Source: an uncultured Alistipes sp. (GTDB lineage: Bacteria > Bacteroidota > Bacteroidia > Bacteroidales > Rikenellaceae). Taken from it: a stretch of 64,000 nt of DNA. Location: NCBI GenBank assembly GCA_900541585.1, contig UQKD01000007.1, forward strand, positions 1 through 64,000, given 5' to 3'. This document shows positions 8,285 to 18,220 of this stretch, in pieces. The notes under the pieces are model-generated. The model was not told where the DNA came from. It did not search any database and saw nothing but the letters and a program-made list of their open reading frames with translations. Every line of letters starts with the position of its first letter. The first letter of the stretch is position 1. Made by a program: the position numbers and the translations under genes.

Positions 8285-8974
8285 ATGATAAAACTCGAAA
8301 ACATCAACAAAACCTACAACAACGGTTCGCCCCTCCACGTACTGAAGGGCATCGACCTCGAAGTCGGCAAAGGCGAACTGGTGTCGATCATGGGCGCCTC
8401 GGGATCGGGCAAATCGACCCTGCTGAACATCCTCGGCATCCTCGACGACTACGACAGCGGGAACTACTACCTCGCAGGCCGCCTGATCAAGAACCTCAAC
8501 GAAACGCAGGCCGCCGCCGCACGCAACCGGATGATCGGCTACATCTTCCAGTCGTTCAACCTGATCAACTACAAGAACGCCGTCGAGAACGTCGCCCTGC
8601 CGCTCTACTACCAGGGCGTCGCACGGCGCAAGCGCAATTCCCTGGCGCTGGAATACCTCGACATGCTCGGACTGCGGGACTGGGCAGCACACATGCCCAA
8701 CGAAATGTCGGGCGGCCAGAAACAGCGTGTGGCGATCGCCCGAGCGCTGATCAACCGGCCCGAAATCATCCTCGCCGACGAACCTACGGGCGCCCTGGAC
8801 AGCGTCACCTCGCAGGAGGTGATGAACCTGCTGCGCAGCGTCAACAAAGACATGGGCATGACGATCATCTGCGTCACGCACGAACAGTCGATCGCCGACC
8901 AGACCGACAAGATCATCCGCCTGAAAGACGGCGTCATCAGCAGCATCGACCAAACGGGCCTCGGGAAGCGATGA
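8285..8974 (+). CDS. ABC transporter ATP-binding protein, MacB/LolD type
   Basis: 229 aa. Walker A GASGSGKST is near residue 37, the Q-loop reads IFQSFNLI, the signature is SGGQKQR near residue 143 and Walker B is IILADEPTGALD, with the H-loop in VTHEQS. The order matches the LolD/MacB ATPases that power mechanotransmission exporters rather than substrate-pumping ABC exporters. It overlaps the first permease by ATGA and starts a five-gene operon whose later genes supply a periplasmic adaptor and an outer-membrane channel. Confidence 0.92.
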   Translation: MIKLENINKTYNNGSPLHVLKGIDLEVGKGELVSIMGASGSGKSTLLNILGILDDYDSGNYYLAGRLIKNLNETQAAAARNRMIGYIFQSFNLINYKNAVENVALPLYYQGVARRKRNSLALEYLDMLGLRDWAAHMPNEMSGGQKQRVAIARALINRPEIILADEPTGALDSVTSQEVMNLLRSVNKDMGMTIICVTHEQSIADQTDKIIRLKDGVISSIDQTGLGKR

Positions 8975-10230
8975 GGGAACTGCTGCTGGAGATCTGGACC
9001 TCGGTGCGGCGCAACAAGCTGCGCACCTTCCTCACGGGCTTCTCGGTCGCGTGGGGCATCTTCATGCTCGTCATCCTGCTCGGCTCGGGCAACGGGCTGA
9101 AAAACGGCGTGACGGCCAACTTCGACGACTACGCCACCAACTCCATCGACCTCTACGGCGGCTGGACCTCGAAACCCTGGATGGGCTACGAAAAGGGCCG
9201 CCGCATCCGCATGCGCAACAGCGACCTGGAGATTCTCCGGCGGGAGTTCCCCGAAATCGAGGAGGTCGCCGCAAATTCGTGGCTATCGGGACACAAAGCC
9301 ACTTACGGCAAGGAGTTCACCCAGGTGTGGCTGCGGGGATCGCTCCCGAAGGTGCAGCAGATCGAGGGCATCAAACTCTCGGCCGGCCGCTTCATCAACG
9401 AGGACGACGTGAAAAATTACCGCAAGACAATCGTTATCGACGAACCGATGCGCCGTCTGCTCTTCAAGGGCGGCGACCCGCTGGGCAAGCAGGTCAAGGT
9501 CGGCAAGTCGATCTATACGGTGGTGGGCGTCGAAAAAGGCGACGCCCAGCGCAACAACTCCTCGTGCTATATCCCCCTCACGACCGGACAACTCATTTAC
9601 AAAGGCAACGACCCGATCGTCAACAATGCCATCCTGACCCTGCGGGGCATCGACACCGACGAACAGATGGAAGATTTCGAAAACCGGCTGATTCGCCGCC
9701 TCTCCGTCGAGCACCATTTCGCCCCGGACGACAGGAGCGCCATCTGGATCCGGAACACCATGGAGCAGTACAAGAGCATGATGGTGGTTTTCGGCGGCAT
9801 CAACCTTTTCGTGTGGATCATCGGACTGGGCACGCTGCTGGCCGGCATCGTCGGCGTGAGCAACATCATGCTGGTGACCGTCACCGAGCGCACCGCCGAA
9901 TTCGGCATCCGCAAGGCCCTCGGGGCCAAACCCGCGTCGATCATCCGCCTGATCCTCGCCGAATCGGTGATGATCACCGCGGCGTTCGGCTACATGGGCA
10001 TGGTGCTCGGCGTGGCGGTCATGGAGGCCGTCAACCACCTGCTCAACCAGACCCCCGTCGAGCAGACGGAACACGGCATGAACTCGGTGTTCCTCGACCC
10101 GACGCTCGACCTGGGCGTGGCGGTGAGCGCCACGCTGGTGTTGGTCGCCGCAGGGCTGATCGCCGGTTACATCCCGGCCTACCGCGCCGCGCAGCTGAAA
10201 ACGATCGACGCATTGAGATATAACAAATAA
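8971..10230 (+). CDS. MacB/FtsX-type ABC permease (first copy)
   Basis: 419 aa. One N-terminal membrane helix follows RNKLRTFLTGFSVAWGIFMLVIL. A large periplasmic MacB_PCD domain follows (about residues 45-265), then three C-terminal helices, the first carrying LLAGIVGVSNIMLVTVTERTAEFGIRKALGA, the FtsX hallmark. It joins the ATPase at 8285 by a 4-base overlap. With the second permease at 10411 it would form a heterodimer, since both copies keep the same architecture. The exported substrate may be a peptide, drug or lipid-linked compound; the sequence does not tell. Confidence 0.9.
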   Translation: MRELLLEIWTSVRRNKLRTFLTGFSVAWGIFMLVILLGSGNGLKNGVTANFDDYATNSIDLYGGWTSKPWMGYEKGRRIRMRNSDLEILRREFPEIEEVAANSWLSGHKATYGKEFTQVWLRGSLPKVQQIEGIKLSAGRFINEDDVKNYRKTIVIDEPMRRLLFKGGDPLGKQVKVGKSIYTVVGVEKGDAQRNNSSCYIPLTTGQLIYKGNDPIVNNAILTLRGIDTDEQMEDFENRLIRRLSVEHHFAPDDRSAIWIRNTMEQYKSMMVVFGGINLFVWIIGLGTLLAGIVGVSNIMLVTVTERTAEFGIRKALGAKPASIIRLILAESVMITAAFGYMGMVLGVAVMEAVNHLLNQTPVEQTEHGMNSVFLDPTLDLGVAVSATLVLVAAGLIAGYIPAYRAAQLKTIDALRYNK

Positions 10231-10316
10231 AACCGACAGATATTTCGATGCACCATCGCTTTCAACCGCTTCCATTGCCGCCTGCGGCGTCATTTACAAG
10301 TATGACCCCACCCCGA

Positions 10317-10333
10317 CCCTCCTTCAGGGAGGG
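10317..10333. repeat. CCCTCC/GGAGGG hairpin between the two permease genes
   Basis: CCCTCC (10317-10322) pairs with GGAGGG (10328-10333) in the phrase CCCCACCCCGACCCTCC. This is the style of dispersed hairpin repeat found in Bacteroidetes intergenic spacers. The spacer 10231-10410 holds no gene. The hairpin may modulate readthrough to the second permease. Confidence 0.5.
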
Positions 10334-10410
10334 AGATGGCGTCCGCTTCCGACAGTCGGTACGATTTGGTACAATAAAGTATAGAGCAGCCTAATAAATT
10401 ACAAAGACCC

Positions 10411-11670
10411 ATGTCCTTTTTCGACACAGACCGTTGGAACGAAATCTGGCAGACCATCGCCCGGAACCGCAAGCGCAGCATCATGACCGCGCTGGGGGTC
10501 TTCTGGGGCATCTTCATGCTCACGGTGATGCTGGGCGCCGGCATGGGTCTCGGACGCCTGTTCCGGGCGCAGCTGGGCGACATGTCGACCAACACGCTGC
10601 TCATGCAGCCCGAACAGACGGGAATTCCCTACAAGGGCATGCCCAAGAACCGCTGGTGGAGGATGGACAACGAAGACGTGGAGGCCGTCAAGAAACAGCC
10701 CGAAGTGTTGTACGCCTCGGCCGTATTCTGGGGCGACGAAGTGCATTGCAGCTACCGCGAACACAAAGGCGACTACTCGCTGATGGGCTACACGCCCGAC
10801 TACCAGAAGATCAACCCGCAGAAAATCCTCCACGGCCGTTTCATCAACGAGGTGGACATGGTGCAGAAACGCAAGGTCTGCGTCATCGGCACGCAGATCG
10901 CGAAAGACCTGTTCCCGGGCGAACAGGACCCGACAGGCAAGGTAATCAAGATGAACAATGCCTATTTTCGGGTGATCGGCGTGTTGCGCAAGCAGAGTAC
11001 GGCCATGTCGTTCAGCGATGTCGAAAACACGGCCGTCGTGCCCGTATCGCTGGCGCAGCAGATGTACGGCGGCGGCAACCGGATCCACATGCTCGCCGTG
11101 GCGGGCCGCGACGACACACCCAGCAAGGAGGTCGAAAAGGCGTGCCGCGAGGCCGTGTTCGCCCGCCACATCATCTCGCCCGACGACGAGAAGGCCGTCT
11201 GGACGATGGCCACGGCCGAGATGTTCGACAAGGTGATGGGACTTTTTCGCGGCATTGCGTGGCTGACGTGGTTCGTGGGACTCGGCACGCTGCTGGCGGG
11301 CATCGTCGGCGTGAGCAACATCATGCTGGTGCTCGTCAAGGAGCGCACGCAGGAGATCGGCATCCGCCGCGCACTGGGCGCCCCGCCACGGGCCATCATC
11401 TCGCAGATCCTCTCCGAAAGTTTCGTGCTGGCCTTCATTGCGGGCGTACTGGGGCTGACGGCGGCCGTGGGGCTGCTGTCGGTGGTCGACTCGATCTACT
11501 ACCAGGCGGTCACCGTGGCGCAGGACGGATTCGAAATATCGTGGATGATCTCCTTCGGCACGGGCATCGCGGCGCTGGCGATCCTCGTGGCGGGCAGCCT
11601 GCTGGCGGGTGTCATCCCCGCGACCCGCGCCCTGCGGATCAAGGCGGTGGACGCCATACGCGAAGAATAG
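10411..11670 (+). CDS. MacB/FtsX-type ABC permease (second copy)
   Basis: 419 aa, the same length and layout as the first permease: N-terminal helix in RNRKRSIMTALGVFWGIFMLTVML, periplasmic MacB_PCD domain, and three C-terminal helices starting at LLAGIVGVSNIMLVLVKERTQEIGIRRALGA. The two are clear paralogues (tandem duplication with divergence). The ATPase at 8285 presumably serves both. It is separated from the first permease by 180 bases containing a hairpin repeat, and the adaptor gene follows after 30 bases. Confidence 0.9.
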   Translation: MSFFDTDRWNEIWQTIARNRKRSIMTALGVFWGIFMLTVMLGAGMGLGRLFRAQLGDMSTNTLLMQPEQTGIPYKGMPKNRWWRMDNEDVEAVKKQPEVLYASAVFWGDEVHCSYREHKGDYSLMGYTPDYQKINPQKILHGRFINEVDMVQKRKVCVIGTQIAKDLFPGEQDPTGKVIKMNNAYFRVIGVLRKQSTAMSFSDVENTAVVPVSLAQQMYGGGNRIHMLAVAGRDDTPSKEVEKACREAVFARHIISPDDEKAVWTMATAEMFDKVMGLFRGIAWLTWFVGLGTLLAGIVGVSNIMLVLVKERTQEIGIRRALGAPPRAIISQILSESFVLAFIAGVLGLTAAVGLLSVVDSIYYQAVTVAQDGFEISWMISFGTGIAALAILVAGSLLAGVIPATRALRIKAVDAIREE

Positions 11671-11700
11671 AACTGAAAATTAAAAACCATATTTGCGGCT

Positions 11701-12813
11701 ATGAAAAAGTTTCTGAAGATTTTTGCCGGAGTGCTCTTTGCGGCGCTCTTACTGGGAACCTTCTGGTTTCTGTGGCAAAAGACCCGTCCGGTGAAGGTCG
11801 TCTACACGATCGTGGAGCCGAAACTGGACACGCTCAAACAGTTCGTGGTGGCCACGGGCAAGGTAGAACCCCGCGACGAGGTGATGATCAAACCCCAGAT
11901 TTCGGGCATCATCTCCGACGTTTACAAAGAGGCCGGGCAGCTCGTCCGCAAGGGCGAGGTGATCGCCACGGTGAAGGTCGTGCCCGAAATGGGCCAGCTG
12001 TCGAGCGCCGAATCGCGCGTCTCGGTGGCCGAAATCTCGCTGGCGCAGACCCGCCGCGAGTACGACCGCACGAAGGCCCTCCACGAAAATGGCGTCGTCT
12101 CGGACGAGGAGGCGGAGCAGGGCCGCACGGCCCTCGACAAGGCCGAAGAGGAGCTGCAAAACGCCCGGGAGAACCTGGAGATCGTGAAGAACGGCATTTC
12201 GAGTCGCTTCAAGGAGTTGAGCAACACGCAGATTCGCTCGACGATCGACGGCATGATCCTCGACGTGCCGATCAAGGTCGGCAACTCGGTGATCCAGGCC
12301 AACACGTTCAACGACGGCACGACGATCGCCACCGTGGCCGACATGTCGAACATGCTCTTCCGGGGCAACGTCGACGAGACGGACGTGGGCAAACTGCACG
12401 AAGGCATGCCCGTCAAACTCACCATCGGCGCCCTGCAGAACGTCGAACTCGACGCCACGCTGGAGTACGTGTCGCCCAAGGCCACGGAGGACAACGGCGT
12501 GATCCTGTTCGAGGTCAAGGCCGCCGTGAGAATTCCCGCCGACGTCTTCGTACGCGCCGGGTACAGCGCCAACGCCAGCGTGATGATCCAGAGCCGCGAA
12601 GGGGTGCTCACCCTCCCGGAGAGCACCGTGGAGTTCGAGGGCGACAAAACCTACGTACACATGCTCACCAGCGCCGAAGGGGCCGAGGAGCAGACCTTCG
12701 ACAAGCACGAGGTGAAAATCGGCCTTTCGGACGGCATGAACATCGAGATCACCGAAGGCGTGGCCGCCGGAGACAAGATCCGCGGCGTCAAGGAGGAGAA
12801 GAAGAAAAAGTAA
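11701..12813 (+). CDS. MacA/HlyD-type periplasmic adaptor protein
   Basis: 370 aa. An N-terminal hydrophobic anchor (residues 6-22) is followed by a barrel-sandwich/biotinyl-lipoyl half (TGKVEPRDEVMIKPQISGIISDVY), an alpha-hairpin of about residues 95-175 with the charged coiled-coil pattern, the second lipoyl half and a beta-barrel domain. The C-terminus is a Lys/Glu-rich tail. It should bridge the MacB-type permeases in the inner membrane and the TolC-like channel encoded directly downstream. Confidence 0.92.
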   Translation: MKKFLKIFAGVLFAALLLGTFWFLWQKTRPVKVVYTIVEPKLDTLKQFVVATGKVEPRDEVMIKPQISGIISDVYKEAGQLVRKGEVIATVKVVPEMGQLSSAESRVSVAEISLAQTRREYDRTKALHENGVVSDEEAEQGRTALDKAEEELQNARENLEIVKNGISSRFKELSNTQIRSTIDGMILDVPIKVGNSVIQANTFNDGTTIATVADMSNMLFRGNVDETDVGKLHEGMPVKLTIGALQNVELDATLEYVSPKATEDNGVILFEVKAAVRIPADVFVRAGYSANASVMIQSREGVLTLPESTVEFEGDKTYVHMLTSAEGAEEQTFDKHEVKIGLSDGMNIEITEGVAAGDKIRGVKEEKKKK

Positions 12814-12831
12814 CCGCAAAAACACCGCAGC

Positions 12832-14229
12832 ATGAAAACCGGCATCCTACTCGCCGCCCTGTGCGCCGCCGCAACGACGGTCTGCGCGCAGAACGCATCC
12901 CTGAAAAACGCCGAACCGGTACTGCTTCCGGATACACCCGTGATTGCGGAACCGACCGAACCGGCGCCGGGTGCGGCATGGTCGCTCGACGACTGTATCG
13001 GCTACGCCCTGCACAACAACATCAACGTACAGCAACGGGCGCTGCAAATCGAACGCAACAGCATCGATCTCTCGACTTCCCGGTTCAGCCGCCTGCCCAG
13101 CCTGAACGCTTCGGCCGGCGCCGACGCCTCGTTCGGCCGCGTGCTTTCGAGCGACAACACCTATAAGGAGAAGAACCAGACCTCGGGATCGCTCAACGTC
13201 TCGGCCTCCATGCCGCTTTTCCAGGGCATGCGCATCAACCGCCAGATCAAGGCCGGGAAACTGAACCTCGCGGCCGCGGTGCAGGACCTGGAAAAAGCCC
13301 GCGAGGACGTGTCGATCAACATCATGACACTCTATCTCGACGTACTCTACAACAAGGAACTGGTCGGCGTGGCCGAACGCCAGCTGGCGTTGAGCACGCA
13401 GCAGGCCGCGCGCAGCCGTGCGCTGGCCGCCGCGGGCAAGCAGCCCGAATCGGCCGTCTACGAGAGCGACGCCCTCGAAGCCAAAGACCGGCTGACGCTC
13501 ACCCAGGCCCGCAACGACCTGCGGCTGGCCCTGCTCGATTTAAGCCAGGCCCTCAACCGCGAGAGCGCCGCAGGATTCGACATCGTAGAGCCTGCGCTCG
13601 ACAGCATGACCCTCGCTTCGCTCCACCGCCTCGGCTCGGTGGAAGACGTATACGCCTACGCCGCCGAGAACCGGCCGCACATCCGCGCGGAACGGCTGCG
13701 GCTCGAAGGCTCGGAACATTCGGTCGCCGTAGCCCGCGCGGACCTCTATCCGTCGCTGTCGCTGTCGGGCGGATACGGCACGGGAATTTACAGCGCCGAC
13801 AAGGACAAATTCTGGGCGCAGATGCGCCATAACAGCCGCGAATACGTCGGCGTCTCGCTCGACATCCCGATCTTCAACCGCCGGGCCGCGCGCAACAACA
13901 TCAGCAAGGCGCAGATCGCCGTGCGCAGCCAGCAGCTCGCCGTCACCGAAGCCGAACGCGACCTGCGCAAGCAGATCGAGCAGGCATGGTACAACGCCGA
14001 CGCCGCCTATGCCAAATACCACTCGGCGGAGGCCGCCTCGGCCTCGGCGAAGGTGGCGTTCGCCTACGAGGAGCAGAAAGCCGAAGCCGGCAGGTCGACG
14101 ATCTTCGACTTCAACGACGCCAAGACACGCATGGAAAAGGCCGAATCCGAAGCCGTGCAGGCCAAATACGAGTTCGTTTTCCGTTCGAAGGTTCTCGATT
14201 TCTACCGCGGAAAACCGTTGCAACTCTGA
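12832..14229 (+). CDS. TolC-family outer-membrane efflux channel
   Basis: 465 aa with a signal peptide (residues 1-20, ending in VCAQ). Two OEP repeats are visible: the first begins WSLDDCIGYALHNNINVQQRALQIERN and the second after about residue 265 begins EDVYAYAAENRPHIRAERLRLEGSE. Long amphipathic helices rich in Ala, Gln and Glu match the periplasmic tunnel. It is the last gene of the five-gene export operon, 18 bases after the adaptor, and supplies the outer-membrane exit. Confidence 0.92.
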   Translation: MKTGILLAALCAAATTVCAQNASLKNAEPVLLPDTPVIAEPTEPAPGAAWSLDDCIGYALHNNINVQQRALQIERNSIDLSTSRFSRLPSLNASAGADASFGRVLSSDNTYKEKNQTSGSLNVSASMPLFQGMRINRQIKAGKLNLAAAVQDLEKAREDVSINIMTLYLDVLYNKELVGVAERQLALSTQQAARSRALAAAGKQPESAVYESDALEAKDRLTLTQARNDLRLALLDLSQALNRESAAGFDIVEPALDSMTLASLHRLGSVEDVYAYAAENRPHIRAERLRLEGSEHSVAVARADLYPSLSLSGGYGTGIYSADKDKFWAQMRHNSREYVGVSLDIPIFNRRAARNNISKAQIAVRSQQLAVTEAERDLRKQIEQAWYNADAAYAKYHSAEAASASAKVAFAYEEQKAEAGRSTIFDFNDAKTRMEKAESEAVQAKYEFVFRSKVLDFYRGKPLQL

Positions 14230-14263
14230 AAAAAGGGAATTTTAATATACGAATTCAAACAAA

Positions 14264-14289
14264 GAGGATGACCTGAAACGGTCACCCTC
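14264..14289. terminator. Hairpin after the export operon
   Basis: GAGGATGACC (14264-14273) pairs with GGTCACCCTC (14280-14289) with one mismatch. No clear T-run follows, so termination is likely but unproven. The remaining bases up to 14598 hold no gene that I can support; TACTTTTG at 14568-14575 fits a -7 element for the next gene. Confidence 0.5.
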
Positions 14290-14598
14290 ACTGCTACCCG
14301 GAACACCAGGTCCCTGAAGAATCCAGGCGGCTGCCGGATTGAATCCCGGACCTCCTCCGGCGGAAAAGTCCTTCGTGCGTCACTGATGATCTGTGTTTAT
14401 CCCAGCAGTACAAAAGTAAACAAATTATCCCAGCCCGCAATAGGCGGGGCGTTTTTGTAATAAGGCTCAACCAAAATGTCATACCCCGAAAAGGCAAAAT
14501 AATACGCTCGGACGCATACGAACCACTTTTCGTTCTGCAAAAAAGCGGCAATCCGGAAAATTTGACCTACTTTTGCAACGGTTTCAACAGTTGAAAGG

Positions 14599-16260
14599 AT
14601 GGAATGGCTTAAAGAATTGCTCGTCGAGCACTCGGCTTTGCAGGCCGTCGTGGTGATTTCGCTCATCTCGACGATCGGTATCGGACTGGGAAAGATCCGC
14701 TTCTTCGGGATCTCGCTCGGCACGGCCTTCATCTTCTTCGTGGGCATTCTGGCCGGGCATTTCGGCCTCTCGCTCGACCCGGCGATGCTGACCTACGCCG
14801 AAAGTTTCGGACTGGTGATCTTCGTCTACGCTCTCGGTTTGCAGGTGGGACCGGGTTTCTTCAGTTCGATGCGCGCCGACGGACTGCGGCTCGTCTCTCC
14901 CGCCATCGCCATCGTGCTGCTCGGAACGGCCCTGGCCATGGCGATGAGCTGCGCCTTCGGGGTCTCGATGCCCGACATGTCGGGCATTCTGTGCGGCGCG
15001 ACGACCAACACCCCGGCGCTGGGCGCCGCGCAGCAGACGCTGCAACAAATGGGCATCGACGCCAACGGAGCTGCGCTGAGCTGCGCCGTGGCCTACCCGC
15101 TGGGCGTCGTGGGCGTGATTCTGGCCGTGGTCTTCCTGCGCAAGCTCTTCGTGCGCCCTTGCGACATGCCGAGACCCGACGCAGAGCACCGCAAGAACGT
15201 CTTCATCGCCAGCTACCACCTCACCAATCCCGCGGTCTTCGGCAAGAGCGTCCACGAAATCGCGACGCAGAGCCACCACCATTTCGTCATCTCGCGCCTG
15301 TGGCGCGACGGCCGGGTTTCGATCCCCACCTCGGACAAGACCCTGCAGGAGAACGACGTGATCCTGGTCATCACCACGCCCGGCGAAGCCGACGCCCTGC
15401 GGCTGATCTTCGGCGAACAGGAGACCAAGGACTGGAACACGGAAAACATCGACTGGAACGCCGTCGACAGCCAGCTCATCTCGCAGCGCATCCTCGTGAC
15501 GCGCCCCGAAATCAACGGCAAGAAACTCTCGCAGCTGCGCCTGCGGAATACCTACGGCATCAACATCAGCCGCGTCTACCGCTCGGGCGTGCAGCTGCTG
15601 GCCACCCCCGACCTGCGTTTGCAGCTGGGCGACCGTCTGACCGTGGTGGGCGAGGCGGAGGCGATCCGCAACGTCGAGAAAATCCTCGGCAACGCCGTCA
15701 AGAGCCTCAACGAACCCAACCTCGCAGCGGTGTTCATCGGCCTGATCCTCGGCCTCACGCTGGGGAGCATCCCCGTGGCGATCCCCGGGATTTCGATTCC
15801 CGTGAAACTGGGCCTCGCGGGCGGCCCGATCATCGTCGGCATCCTGATCGGCACGTTCGGGCCCCGGCTCCACATGATCACCTACACCACCCAAAGCGCC
15901 AACCTGATGCTGCGCGCGCTGGGCCTTTCGATGTACCTCGCATGCCTCGGGCTGGATGCCGGAACACACTTCTTCGAAACCGTCATGCGTCCCGAGGGAG
16001 CCTTGTGGCTCGGCATCGGATTCGCACTGACGTTCGTGCCGGTGGTGCTGGTGGGGCTGTTCGCCCTGCGGGTGCTGAAGGTCGACTTCGGATCGGTCTC
16101 GGGACTGCTGTGCGGCAGCATGGCCAACCCGATGGCGCTCAACTACGTGAACGACACGATCGAAGGCGACAACCCCTCCGTATCCTACGCCACGGTCTAT
16201 CCCGTGTGCATGTTCCTGCGCGTAATCATCATTCAGGTGATGCTGATGCTGGTGCTTTAG
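14599..16260 (+). CDS. AspT/YidE-type putative transporter with two TrkA-C domains
   Basis: 553 aa. Two groups of about five membrane helices (residues 15-190 and 375-553) flank a cytoplasmic region with two TrkA-C/RCK_C-like domains (about residues 205-365). The repeats FGLVIFVYALGLQVGPGFF and GILCGATTNTPALGAAQQ in the first half and GLLCGSMANPMALNYV in the second are the AspT-family signature. Family members exchange aspartate for alanine or have unknown roles. The C-terminal 32 bases overlap the 3' end of the convergent MscS gene. Confidence 0.85.
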   Translation: MEWLKELLVEHSALQAVVVISLISTIGIGLGKIRFFGISLGTAFIFFVGILAGHFGLSLDPAMLTYAESFGLVIFVYALGLQVGPGFFSSMRADGLRLVSPAIAIVLLGTALAMAMSCAFGVSMPDMSGILCGATTNTPALGAAQQTLQQMGIDANGAALSCAVAYPLGVVGVILAVVFLRKLFVRPCDMPRPDAEHRKNVFIASYHLTNPAVFGKSVHEIATQSHHHFVISRLWRDGRVSIPTSDKTLQENDVILVITTPGEADALRLIFGEQETKDWNTENIDWNAVDSQLISQRILVTRPEINGKKLSQLRLRNTYGINISRVYRSGVQLLATPDLRLQLGDRLTVVGEAEAIRNVEKILGNAVKSLNEPNLAAVFIGLILGLTLGSIPVAIPGISIPVKLGLAGGPIIVGILIGTFGPRLHMITYTTQSANLMLRALGLSMYLACLGLDAGTHFFETVMRPEGALWLGIGFALTFVPVVLVGLFALRVLKVDFGSVSGLLCGSMANPMALNYVNDTIEGDNPSVSYATVYPVCMFLRVIIIQVMLMLVL

Positions 16261-17638
16261 CCTCTTCCGAAGCGGGCTGTTCCGCCTGCGGCTTTTGCGG
16301 GACGGACGGCGGCGTCTGTGCAGCTTGTGGAGCGGAAGGCGGCGGCGTTTGCGGCGGCATCTGTGCGTTCTGCGAAAACGCATTGCGCAGCGAGGCGACA
16401 TCCTCACCCGACGGATTCTGGAAGACCCGCAGCCCGAATTCGGGAATCACGGCCAGCACATGGTCGAAGACATCCGACTGAATTCCTTCGTAATCCACCC
16501 ACACGACCGTGTCGGTAAAGAAATAGAGCTGCATCGGAAGCCCCGTTTCGGTGGGCTGCAACTGCCGCACCATCAGCGTCATATCCTTGTTCACCGGGAC
16601 CTCGTTCCGGAGGTAGCGTACCAGGTAGGCCCGGAAAACCCCGAGGTTGGTCTGATGCAGGCCGTTGATCCGCCGTTCTCCGGAGCCGATGCCGTGCGCG
16701 GCGTTGTACTCCTCGACACGGCGTTCGGTCTGATCGACGTAGTCGCGGATCAGGTCGATCGTGCGGTAGTGGTCCAGCATCTCGGGCGTACAGAAACGCA
16801 CGCTCGTCATGTCGATCGCCACGGAGCGCATCACGCGCCGCCCGCCCGAAAGCTGCATGGCATGCCAGTTGGTGAACGAATCGGTCGTCAGCAGATAGGG
16901 CGGCAACATGACGAGCGTGTTGTCCCAGTTGCGGATCTTGACCGTCGTCAGCGACACCTCCTCGACGTTGCCGTCGGCCCCGTACTTGGGGACCGAAATC
17001 CAGTCCCCGACCTTGAGCATGTCGTTGGCCGCGAGCTGGATGCCCGAGACGAAGCCGAGGATGCTGTCGCGGAAAATCAGCATCAGCACGGCTGCCGAGG
17101 CGCCCAGCCCCGTCAGCAGAATGGCGGGCGACTTGTCGAGCAGGATCGAAATAATCAGGATCGTGCAGATCAGCAGCGCGATGCCCTGCGCCGTCTGCCG
17201 CAGGCCCTTGATGGGTTTGTTCTGCCAGGCAGGGCGTGCCGCGGCGATGCGGAAGGCGGCATAGAGCAGCGCGTTGACGAAGCGGAAAACCGAAAAGACG
17301 ATATAGGCCTGCATGAGCCGCAGGACGATGACGCGCCCGGTGGATTTCTCCTCGAAGACCACCGGGAGCACGACGGCCAGCAGGATAGCGCTCAAAATAT
17401 GGCACATGCACCGGAGAACCGGAACGCTGAAAAGCGTATCGTCCCACTTGGCCCGGGTGCGCTCCACCAGCCGGCGCACTCCGCGCACGATTCCCAGCTG
17501 CAACAGCAGGTCGAAAACCACGGCGGCCAGCACCACAAGCACGAAAGCCGCCCAGCGGTCGAGCGTATCGCTGGCGGCCGAAGTCAGGCCCAGCCATTCG
17601 AGCAGGGCGTGCGTCCAACGTTTCAGAAGTGTCTGCAT
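16229..17638 (-). CDS. MscS-family mechanosensitive channel
   Basis: 469 aa. About five membrane helices lead to the pore helix near LLTGLGASAAVLMLIFRDSILGFVSGIQLAANDML, then the beta domain with VGDWISVPKYGADGNVEEVSLTTVKIRNWDNTLVMLPPYLL, as in the YbdG/MscM-like group. The last 50 residues are a Pro/Gln/Ala-rich low-complexity tail (QMPPQTPPPSAPQAAQ), which is unusual and overlaps the end of the opposite transporter gene. It should release solutes on hypo-osmotic shock. Confidence 0.88.
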   Translation of the reverse strand: MQTLLKRWTHALLEWLGLTSAASDTLDRWAAFVLVVLAAVVFDLLLQLGIVRGVRRLVERTRAKWDDTLFSVPVLRCMCHILSAILLAVVLPVVFEEKSTGRVIVLRLMQAYIVFSVFRFVNALLYAAFRIAAARPAWQNKPIKGLRQTAQGIALLICTILIISILLDKSPAILLTGLGASAAVLMLIFRDSILGFVSGIQLAANDMLKVGDWISVPKYGADGNVEEVSLTTVKIRNWDNTLVMLPPYLLTTDSFTNWHAMQLSGGRRVMRSVAIDMTSVRFCTPEMLDHYRTIDLIRDYVDQTERRVEEYNAAHGIGSGERRINGLHQTNLGVFRAYLVRYLRNEVPVNKDMTLMVRQLQPTETGLPMQLYFFTDTVVWVDYEGIQSDVFDHVLAVIPEFGLRVFQNPSGEDVASLRNAFSQNAQMPPQTPPPSAPQAAQTPPSVPQKPQAEQPASEEAKAPASASPE

Positions 17639-17719
17639 GTACGTACCCGTATCAATTTTCGGGCCTCAACCGCAGCGGCGGCCGAAAACCCGGAAACGAC
17701 GCCGGTACGGACAACGGGG

Positions 17720-18220
17720 TTACCCGAGAATCAACCCGACCTCGCCCTCGAAGTTGGGCGTGAAGAGGCCCCGCCCGAGGTTTTCGCGGATTTCGTCCGG
17801 AGACCAGAAACGCCCGCCGTCGAGTTCTCCGCTCGGGCGGACCTCCCCGTCGTAGACCGTGCGGAAGACATGGACCAGCTCGTATTCGCACTCCGAGCGG
17901 AAGGGATAGACCGCGACCGCCCCGGGCACGAAATCCGTGATGCCCAGCTCCTCGCGCACCTCGCGCCGCAGGGCCTCGCCGACGGTTTCGCCGTAGTCCA
18001 CATGGCCGCCCACGGCCGTATCCCAGCGTCCGGGCTGGATGTCCTTCCATGCGGGGCGTTTTTGCAGGTAGAGTTCACCCCGCGAATTGAAGACGTGGAG
18101 ATGCACCACCGGGTGCAGGAGCATCGACCCGCCGTGGCACTCGCCGCGCGAGGCTTTGCCGACGACGTTTCCCGCCGTGTCGACCACGGGAAAGAGTTCT
18201 TCGCTGTTATCGCAGTTCAT
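17720..18220 (-). CDS. Nudix hydrolase
   Basis: 166 aa from the ATG at 18220; that start overlaps the end of the MFS gene upstream by 14 bases. The complete Nudix box is G72-x5-E78-x7-REVREELG. The sequence resembles the IDI-like/YfcD group (FPVVDTAGNVVGKASRGECH at the N-terminus, then LHPVVHLHVFNSRGELYLQKR), which hydrolyses nucleoside-diphosphate-linked substrates of unclear identity. An upstream in-frame ATG at 18355 would add 45 residues of poor composition and is rejected. Confidence 0.88.
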   Translation of the reverse strand: MNCDNSEELFPVVDTAGNVVGKASRGECHGGSMLLHPVVHLHVFNSRGELYLQKRPAWKDIQPGRWDTAVGGHVDYGETVGEALRREVREELGITDFVPGAVAVYPFRSECEYELVHVFRTVYDGEVRPSGELDGGRFWSPDEIRENLGRGLFTPNFEGEVGLILG